This document shows, one piece after another, positions 14,694 through 18,856 of a stretch of DNA of 18,856 nucleotides. Each line of letters starts with the position of its first letter. Positions within the stretch are counted from its first letter, which is position 1. The position numbers and the translations under genes were made by a program. Source of the DNA: an uncultured bacterium. GTDB taxonomy: Bacteria; Bacillota; Negativicutes; Veillonellales; Veillonellaceae. The stretch covers positions 1-18,856 of the forward strand of contig CAJMLW010000026.1 of the NCBI GenBank assembly GCA_905214495.1, given 5' to 3'. The notes beneath the pieces were generated by a model, which saw only the letters and a list, made by a program, of their open reading frames with translations, searched no databases and had not been told where the DNA came from.

Positions 14694-16220
14694 ATGACCT
14701 ATGAAAATCCTTATATGAATGGTCAAATTTGGCCTGAACTAAATATATTAGAAATCTTGCGCCAGAGAAACCCTCTCGTTATTTGTATTACCAATGACGT
14801 GGTGAGGACCTTTACAGCCAATGGTTTACTCGCCATTGGTGCTTCACCGGTGATGAGTGAGTGTAGTGAAGATTTGAAAAACCTCATTGTTCATGCATCG
14901 GCGCTACTCATCAATATTGGCACTCTTACACCGGATAAGGTTAGGTACTACAAAGATGCCATAGCACTGGCGAAGAAACATGAGGTTCCTATCGTTTTAG
15001 ATCCAGTGGGCTGTCATGCGGGGGCCTATCGTTTATCTGTAGTGTTGGATTTGATTAAGACTGGTGCTATCTCATTATTGCGAGGCAATCAAAGTGAAAT
15101 TAAAGCAATCTACGATGCTTTAAGTCCTAATAATCAGATAGATACTTCCACTACCGGTAAAGGTGTAGATGGAGTGCAGGTCGAGGATAGTGCCGTTATG
15201 ACGTATCGTCTAGCGCGCCTTATTAACTGTCCTGTTGTAGCTACTGGCGAAGAGGATTATGTTTCCGATGGAACTCGAATATTTGCAGTGCCACACGGAC
15301 ACCCTATTATGACGGCTGTAACGGGTACAGGTTGCTTATTAGGGGCTGTATTAGCGGCTTTCTTCAGTGCTTATCAACCATGTAAAAACACACTATCTAT
15401 CGGTGAGTTTCTCGCCTATGCATTGGCTTACTATGGTTTAGCCGGTGAAAGTGCAGTGCAGGTAAGTGGCGTAAAACCTGGTAGTTTTGGTGTAGCCTTT
15501 ATGGATAGTTTATATACGCTGGATGATACGATGCTTGTATCTGAAAACCGTATAAGACCAATAGTTGTACCAGATCAATTACAGGTATATTTCGTGTGTG
15601 GCACACAAGATACAGGGCTTAATAAGAAACGATTGCTCGAAATCGTAGAAGAGGCTTGTCGTGGAGGCGTAACCTGTTTTCAGTTTAGAGAAAAGGGCGA
15701 TGGTACATTAGAAGGTCAACAGAAGTTAGAACTAGCACAACAGTTACAACATATCTGTGCCAAGTATGATGTGCTCTTTATTGTTAATGATGATGTAGAA
15801 TTAGCGGTTGCTGTTAATGCGGATGGTGTTCACGTAGGACAAGATGATATGCGTTTAGAAGATGTACGCCATCTTGTAGGCCATAAGGTAGTGGGCATAT
15901 CTATACATTCCGTAGAGGAACTCCGTAAAACAGATGTAGTGTATGCGGACTGTGTAGGAGTAGGTCCTATGTATGCAACCAGTAGCAAGCCTGATGCGCA
16001 AGAACCATGCGGACCAGAACGTATATCTGAACTGCAAGCAAAAGGGTTAACCTTACCATGCGTTGGAATTGGTGGTATTACTTTAGACAATACTAGGGTG
16101 GTGCTACGTGCTGGTGCCTGTGGTGTAGCTGTTATATCTGCCATTGCCCATGCAGAAAAGCCTTATGAAGCGACTCGACAATTTAAACAATTAGTCTCTA
16201 ATAGTCAATATAATCTATAA
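14694..16220 (+). CDS. thiM/thiE: Fused hydroxyethylthiazole kinase / thiamine-phosphate synthase
   Basis: This is a single 508-residue polypeptide with two complete enzymes. Residues ~10-285 are ThiM, which phosphorylates hydroxyethylthiazole: TANGLLAIGASPVMSE, VLDPVGCHAGAYR, LLRGNQSEI and TGTGCLLGAV with Cys214. Residues ~297-508 are ThiE, which joins HMP-PP and thiazole phosphate into thiamine phosphate: QFREKG at 330 (usually QLREKG), FIVNDDVELA, ADGVHVGQDD, GVGPMYATSSKPDA at ~424 and GIGGI. A linker of about ten residues joins them without frameshift. The start at 14694 has AGAGGAG seven bases upstream; an earlier in-frame ATG at 14673 lies inside thiD. The fusion places consecutive salvage steps on one chain. 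ThiL or an equivalent final kinase is not in the window. Confidence 0.96.
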   Translation: MTYENPYMNGQIWPELNILEILRQRNPLVICITNDVVRTFTANGLLAIGASPVMSECSEDLKNLIVHASALLINIGTLTPDKVRYYKDAIALAKKHEVPIVLDPVGCHAGAYRLSVVLDLIKTGAISLLRGNQSEIKAIYDALSPNNQIDTSTTGKGVDGVQVEDSAVMTYRLARLINCPVVATGEEDYVSDGTRIFAVPHGHPIMTAVTGTGCLLGAVLAAFFSAYQPCKNTLSIGEFLAYALAYYGLAGESAVQVSGVKPGSFGVAFMDSLYTLDDTMLVSENRIRPIVVPDQLQVYFVCGTQDTGLNKKRLLEIVEEACRGGVTCFQFREKGDGTLEGQQKLELAQQLQHICAKYDVLFIVNDDVELAVAVNADGVHVGQDDMRLEDVRHLVGHKVVGISIHSVEELRKTDVVYADCVGVGPMYATSSKPDAQEPCGPERISELQAKGLTLPCVGIGGITLDNTRVVLRAGACGVAVISAIAHAEKPYEATRQFKQLVSNSQYNL

Positions 16221-16251
16221 TGCCCTTTACAACATTTTTAGCATAGAACAC

Positions 16252-16286
16252 AAAAAAGACGATGACCGAAGTCATCGCCTTTTTTA
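16252..16286. terminator. Bidirectional terminator between the thi operon and rubrerythrin
   Basis: A 7-bp stem (16260-16266 with 16271-16277) with a CGAA tetraloop is extended by A-T pairs across one mismatch. A-rich and T-rich tracts flank it, so it can end both convergent transcripts. Confidence 0.88.
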
Positions 16287-16296
16287 TTGAGGTTGT

Positions 16297-16370
16297 CTGT
16301 ACATACAGTTAGGAAAATCTGCACTTGCAGTGTTACATACTGTATTAAATAGTTATCTAAACTTATAGAT
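16297..16370. repeat. Short dyads downstream of rubrerythrin
   Basis: Two 5-2-5 inverted repeats lie here: CTGTA-CA-TACAG (16297-16308) and CTGCA-CT-TGCAG (16319-16330). A third, ATCTA ... TAGAT (16355-16370), is also centred on CT. The second has the same CA-CT-TG core as the dyads upstream of the gene. They would fall in the 3' untranslated region of the rubrerythrin message. Confidence 0.5.
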
Positions 16371-16915
16371 TAGATGGATTCAACGTGGCGTTGGAAGAAA
16401 GCTTGTGGGTGAGCACATACTGGGCAAACTTTAGGAGCTTCTTCACCAACGTGAATGTAACCGCAGTTAGCGCAAATCCATGCAACTGGTTGATCGTTGT
16501 GGAACACTTTGTTGCCAGAAACGCGAGCAGCTAATGCAAGGTAACGAGCTTCATGACGAGCTTCGATTTTACCAACTTCGCGCATTTGGAAAGCGATTTT
16601 AGCAAAGCCTTCTTTTTCAGCTTCGTCAGCGAATTCTTTGTACATTGTAGTATGTTCGTAGTTTTCACCAGCTGCTGCATCGCGAAGGTTAGCTTCGATA
16701 TCAGCGGAGATGTCGCCACCATGAAGAGCTTTGAACCAAACTTTAGCATGTGCAGATTCGTTGTGAGCTGTTTCTTCGAAATAATCAGCAATTTCGTTCA
16801 TGCCAGCTTTACGAGCTGCTGCTGCATAGTATGTATATTTTTGGAATGCTTGGGATTCGCCAGCGAATGCTGCTTGAAGATTTTTTTCAGTGTTAGAACC
16901 TTTTAATTCTGCCAT
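16370..16915 (-). CDS. rbr: Rubrerythrin
   Basis: Rubrerythrin is a cytoplasmic non-haem iron peroxidase that reduces hydrogen peroxide in anaerobes. The 181-residue protein has the N-terminal four-helix di-iron domain with Glu20 in AFAGESQAFQKY, Glu53-x2-His56, Glu84/Glu87 and Glu118-x2-His121. The C-terminal rubredoxin domain holds one iron with Cys148, Cys151, Cys164 and Cys167 (CANCGY and CPVC). The length is slightly short of the classical 191 but normal for many Firmicutes. AAGGAG lies nine bases before the ATG. The gene stands alone, with a 600-base upstream region containing repeated dyads and a Fur-like box. This is consistent with iron or peroxide control, though that is an inference. 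Confidence 0.97.
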   Translation of the reverse strand: MAELKGSNTEKNLQAAFAGESQAFQKYTYYAAAARKAGMNEIADYFEETAHNESAHAKVWFKALHGGDISADIEANLRDAAAGENYEHTTMYKEFADEAEKEGFAKIAFQMREVGKIEARHEARYLALAARVSGNKVFHNDQPVAWICANCGYIHVGEEAPKVCPVCAHPQAFFQRHVESI

Positions 16916-16928
16916 TTTAATACTCCTT

Positions 16929-17138
16929 TGTACTTACATTAAATTTCAAAATTTTTACTTAGTTATATATTCATAACCACTTGGTTGTGAATGCGATGGT
17001 GGGTAACTCACTTGAGTTTAAGTTAAATAAAAACTTATTTATATACTGATTAGATAGACACTTGTCTATATTTGAAAAAAAGCACTTGCTTATCTTTTAA
17101 ATGAGTACTTACCTATATTTGCAAAGAGGCACTTGCCT
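16929..17138. repeat. Array of short co-varying dyads upstream of rubrerythrin
   Basis: Seven inverted repeats share a CT centre flanked by A and T, but have different matching arms. They are TGTA/TACA (16929-16938), an 11-bp arm pair with one G-T (16969-16992), AACTCA/TGAGTT (17005-17018) and ATAGACA/TGTCTAT (17054-17069). The rest are AAGCA/TGCTT (17080-17091), GTA/TAC (17105-17112) and AGGCA/TGCCT (17127-17138). Centres are 23-31 or about 47-50 bases apart, and degenerate ACTT units near 16957 and 17033 fill the larger gaps. The last four units also form a ~24-bp direct repeat followed by TATATTT-like sequence. No open frame covers them. Confidence 0.7.
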
Positions 17139-17197
17139 ATAATTTACACCACAATGTTTTTGATTCGTATACTTAACGAATAATCATTGTTGACTAT

Positions 17198-17225
17198 ATT
17201 GTAACATAGTAAATGAGAAATGCAA
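17198..17225 (-). promoter_or_regulatory. Candidate distant promoter of rubrerythrin
   Basis: On the minus strand, TTGCAT (17220-17225) is 16 bases from TACAAT (17198-17203), which is preceded by TG one base off (extended -10). If used, the message would carry a leader of about 275 bases containing all the dyads. A closer promoter cannot be excluded. Confidence 0.5.
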
Positions 17226-17261
17226 GTGTTTTTGTAAAATTTATTTCGAAAATTTTCTAAA

Positions 17262-17276
17262 TGATAAATATTATCA
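17262..17276. promoter_or_regulatory. Fur-like operator
   Basis: TGATAAATATTATCA differs at one position from the 7-1-7 Fur box TGATAAT-N-ATTATCA. Its arms TGATAA/TTATCA are perfectly complementary. It lies about 37 bases upstream of the candidate rubrerythrin -35. A second, weaker Fur-type site (GATAATGAGAACGAGAATT, 13 of 19 to the classic consensus) is at 17341-17359. Confidence 0.5.
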
Positions 17277-17518
17277 ATGTAGTAAATAAGCGGTTTTTGA
17301 AAGCCTGTTAGGTAATGGATTTATTAAAAATAGAATTACTGATAATGAGAACGAGAATTACATGGAAAATCATTATTGTTTATGGAAATATTTGTTTTTG
17401 GTAACAATTCTGATTAAGCCGATAGATCTTATTAGTCAAAGTGTACTTTTACCTATATTGGAGAACATATTTTAAGTATAATAAGATATATATAATAGAA
17501 ATAGTATAAGGAGGCGCT
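17277..17518. other. AT-rich spacer before the DUF951 gene
   Basis: This is the second half of the 603-base gene-free region. It holds the weaker Fur-type site, a 5-2-5 dyad AAAGT-GT-ACTTT (17438-17449) followed by ACCTATATT as in the array, and two TATAAT boxes (17477-17482, 17491-17496). Either box could serve the next gene, but neither has a convincing -35. No RNA gene or GC-rich hairpin was seen. Confidence 0.4.
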
Positions 17519-17722
17519 ATGGCGTTTATTAGATATTATGTGGGCGATATAGTACAAATGAAAAAATCGCATCCCTGTGGCAGTGATGAGTGGGAGGTCA
17601 AGCGCATAGGTACAGATTTTCTTATCGTTTGTAAAGGTTGTGGTCATCAACTGCTGATGCCGCGCCCTAAATTTGAAAAGGCTGTCAAGAAAATCGTTTA
17701 TCGATTGCCAGAGAATGAGTAA
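17519..17722 (+). CDS. DUF951 family small protein
   Basis: This 67-residue protein matches the DUF951 family by its layout. YYVGDIVQMKKSHPCGSDEWEV opens it with Cys20, broken here only for reading. VCKGCGH with Cys38 and Cys41 and the basic end LMPRPKFEKAVKKI complete the match. The Cys residues suggest a possible metal site, but the family has no established function. The start has AAGGAGG five bases upstream. selD begins 9 bases after its stop with its own strong ribosome binding site, so the two are co-transcribed. In other Firmicutes the family tends to sit beside housekeeping genes, so pairing with selD need not mean a shared pathway. Confidence 0.9.
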   Translation: MAFIRYYVGDIVQMKKSHPCGSDEWEVKRIGTDFLIVCKGCGHQLLMPRPKFEKAVKKIVYRLPENE

Positions 17723-17731
17723 GGAGGTCCT

Positions 17732-18763
17732 ATGGTACGACTTACTGACTATGTAACAAATGGGGGCTGTGCATGTAAGATTGGTCCTCATATATTAAAT
17801 CGTGTTTTGAAAGCCGTGACACCTGTTACAAATGACCAAGTCTTAGCCGATATGACCGGTGCAGATGATGCAGGTGTATATAAAATTTCTGATACCTTGG
17901 CATTGGTTCAAACATTAGACTTTTTTACACCTATGGTTAATGCTCCTGTTTTGTTTGGTAAGATTGCTGCTGCCAATGCATTAAGCGATGTGTATGCTAT
18001 GGGTGGAACTCCATTGACTGCCATGAACATCGTGGGCTTTCCAGTACCTCTTGTTGAGCAAGGAATCTTAACAGACGTATTAAACGGCGCAGGCTCTATC
18101 GTAGCCGAATCTGGTGCGGCTATCGTAGGAGGCCATAGCATAGAAAATAAAGAACCTATCTTTGGCATGTCTGTGACAGGGCAAGTGAATCCCAATTGTA
18201 TTTGGCAAAACAAAGGGGCCCAAGTAGGGGATGTATTGGTGCTAACAAAATGTATTGGAACAGGTATTATGAATAATGCGCTGAAAGCAGATTTATTCCC
18301 TGTGGGTACCGGGCAAGCTGTCACTAGTATGAGTACTTTAAATCGAGTAGGTGCAGAGGTAGCTCACAACTTTACTGTGCATGCTTGTACTGATGTGACT
18401 GGTTTTAGCCTTATGGGGCACTCTGTAGAAATGGCCAGTGCCTCTGGTGTGACAATACACATTAAGGCTTACGATATTCCTCTTTTTGATGATGTTATTG
18501 AAGCGGCTCAAATGGGATTAGTACCAGCTGCGTCTTATGGTAACCGCAAGGCTATAATTGACGTACAAGTAGATGAATCTTTAGACCCTGTATGGACGGA
18601 CATTCTCTTTGATCCACAAACCTCGGGTGGTTTGATGTTCTCTGTTCCTGCTAATGAAGGTGAACAACTGGTAGAGGCGTTACATAAGGCTGGTATAGAC
18701 TGTGCGGCTATAGTAGGTACTGTTGAAAGCTTCTCAGGGTTGGCTGTACGTGTAACCGAATGA
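17732..18763 (+). CDS. selD: Selenide, water dikinase (selenophosphate synthase)
   Basis: SelD makes selenophosphate from selenide and ATP, the selenium donor for selenocysteine-tRNA, 2-selenouridine or selenium-dependent molybdenum hydroxylases. The 343-residue protein has the catalytic N-terminal loop GGCACKIGP with Cys13 and Lys16, equivalent to Cys17 and Lys20 of the E. coli enzyme. It also has the metal-binding ADDAGVY and QTLDFFTPMV segments, NALSDVYAMGGTP, VGGHSIE and the C-terminal FDPQTSGGL. The loop position that is selenocysteine in some SelD proteins is a plain TGT Cys here. AAGGAGG lies seven bases before the ATG. Which selenium pathway it feeds cannot be told, since no selA, selB, ybbB or selenoprotein gene is in the window; modABC nearby hints at molybdoenzymes only loosely. 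Confidence 0.97.
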   Translation: MVRLTDYVTNGGCACKIGPHILNRVLKAVTPVTNDQVLADMTGADDAGVYKISDTLALVQTLDFFTPMVNAPVLFGKIAAANALSDVYAMGGTPLTAMNIVGFPVPLVEQGILTDVLNGAGSIVAESGAAIVGGHSIENKEPIFGMSVTGQVNPNCIWQNKGAQVGDVLVLTKCIGTGIMNNALKADLFPVGTGQAVTSMSTLNRVGAEVAHNFTVHACTDVTGFSLMGHSVEMASASGVTIHIKAYDIPLFDDVIEAAQMGLVPAASYGNRKAIIDVQVDESLDPVWTDILFDPQTSGGLMFSVPANEGEQLVEALHKAGIDCAAIVGTVESFSGLAVRVTE

Positions 18764-18813
18764 CATTAGAAATAATATAATATAGCGCTTAAGGTGTTAA
18801 ATTATATATCATT

Positions 18814-18856
18814 AGCTGATAGCTGATAGCTGATAGCTGATAGCTGATAGCTGATA
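18814..18856. repeat. Heptanucleotide tandem repeat (AGCTGAT)n, running off the window
   Basis: Six perfect copies of AGCTGAT fill the last 43 bases and continue past the edge. On the plus strand every frame meets TAG or TGA, so it is not coding that way. On the minus strand it is open in all three frames and would encode a repeat of Tyr-Gln-Leu-Ser-Ala-Ile-Ser. The 50 bases between selD and the repeat show no gene or clear terminator. Confidence 0.95.

Noticed and set aside
16929..17147. CRISPR array
   Set aside because: Units are only 8-24 bases, their arms vary, and the spacing segments are short and AT-rich. There is no uniform repeat or unique spacer of normal size and no cas gene.
17315..17404. 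A 29-codon frame (MDLLKIELLIMRTRITW...) in the rubrerythrin-DUF951 spacer
   Set aside because: The only purine-rich stretch is two bases from the ATG, too close for a ribosome binding site, and the frame runs through the Fur-type site. It is probably chance.
17765..17782. Selenocysteine codon in the SelD active site
   Set aside because: The catalytic position reads TGT (Cys) and the frame has no internal TGA.

Overview
The window reads as a chromosomal segment of a low-GC anaerobe of the Negativicutes, most likely Veillonella or a close relative. This is an inference from gene content (rubrerythrin, ThiW/CytX thiamine salvage, SelD, DUF951) and from protein style; no database search was possible. 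Nearly everything looks like ordinary core chromosome: strong Shine-Dalgarno sites, tight operons, hairpin terminators between units, and no phage, IS, tRNA, rRNA or CRISPR.

Layout. (1) 1-3349, plus strand: glmS (cut by the left window edge) with its terminator, then trpS and a small membrane protein of unknown function. (2) 3374-5842, plus strand: a well-formed sigma-70 promoter and a polar amino acid ABC importer (lipoprotein binding protein, permease, ATPase). A strong hairpin separates the binding protein from the permease and another closes the operon. (3) 5868-8135, plus strand: an unknown exported 421-residue protein, a universal stress protein, and an ArsR-family repressor with a CzrA-like metal site. 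(4) 8224-9213, minus strand: an AEC-family carrier, convergent with the repressor and sharing a bidirectional terminator. (5) 9426-11607, plus strand: molybdate importer modABC, whose ATPase lacks the usual C-terminal MOP domain.

(6) 11771-16286 is a thiamine salvage locus. cytX (hydroxymethylpyrimidine uptake) on the minus strand and thiW-thiD-thiM/thiE on the plus strand diverge from a shared promoter region. Each side has its own TPP riboswitch followed by an intrinsic terminator. Together the genes take up the pyrimidine and thiazole moieties, phosphorylate both (ThiD, ThiM) and join them (ThiE), the last two activities being fused in one polypeptide. No de novo thiamine genes lie in the window.

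(7) 16370-17518: rubrerythrin on the minus strand with a ~600-bp upstream region. That region holds a run of short dyads with a constant centre and co-varying arms, a Fur-like box and a candidate distant promoter. (8) 17519-18763: a DUF951 protein followed by selD (selenophosphate synthase). The window ends inside a 7-bp tandem repeat.

The most unusual signal is the family of small inverted repeats (constant CT centre, complementary arms that change together, ~24-bp spacing) upstream of rubrerythrin, with similar elements downstream of it. No complete novel multi-gene system is visible.
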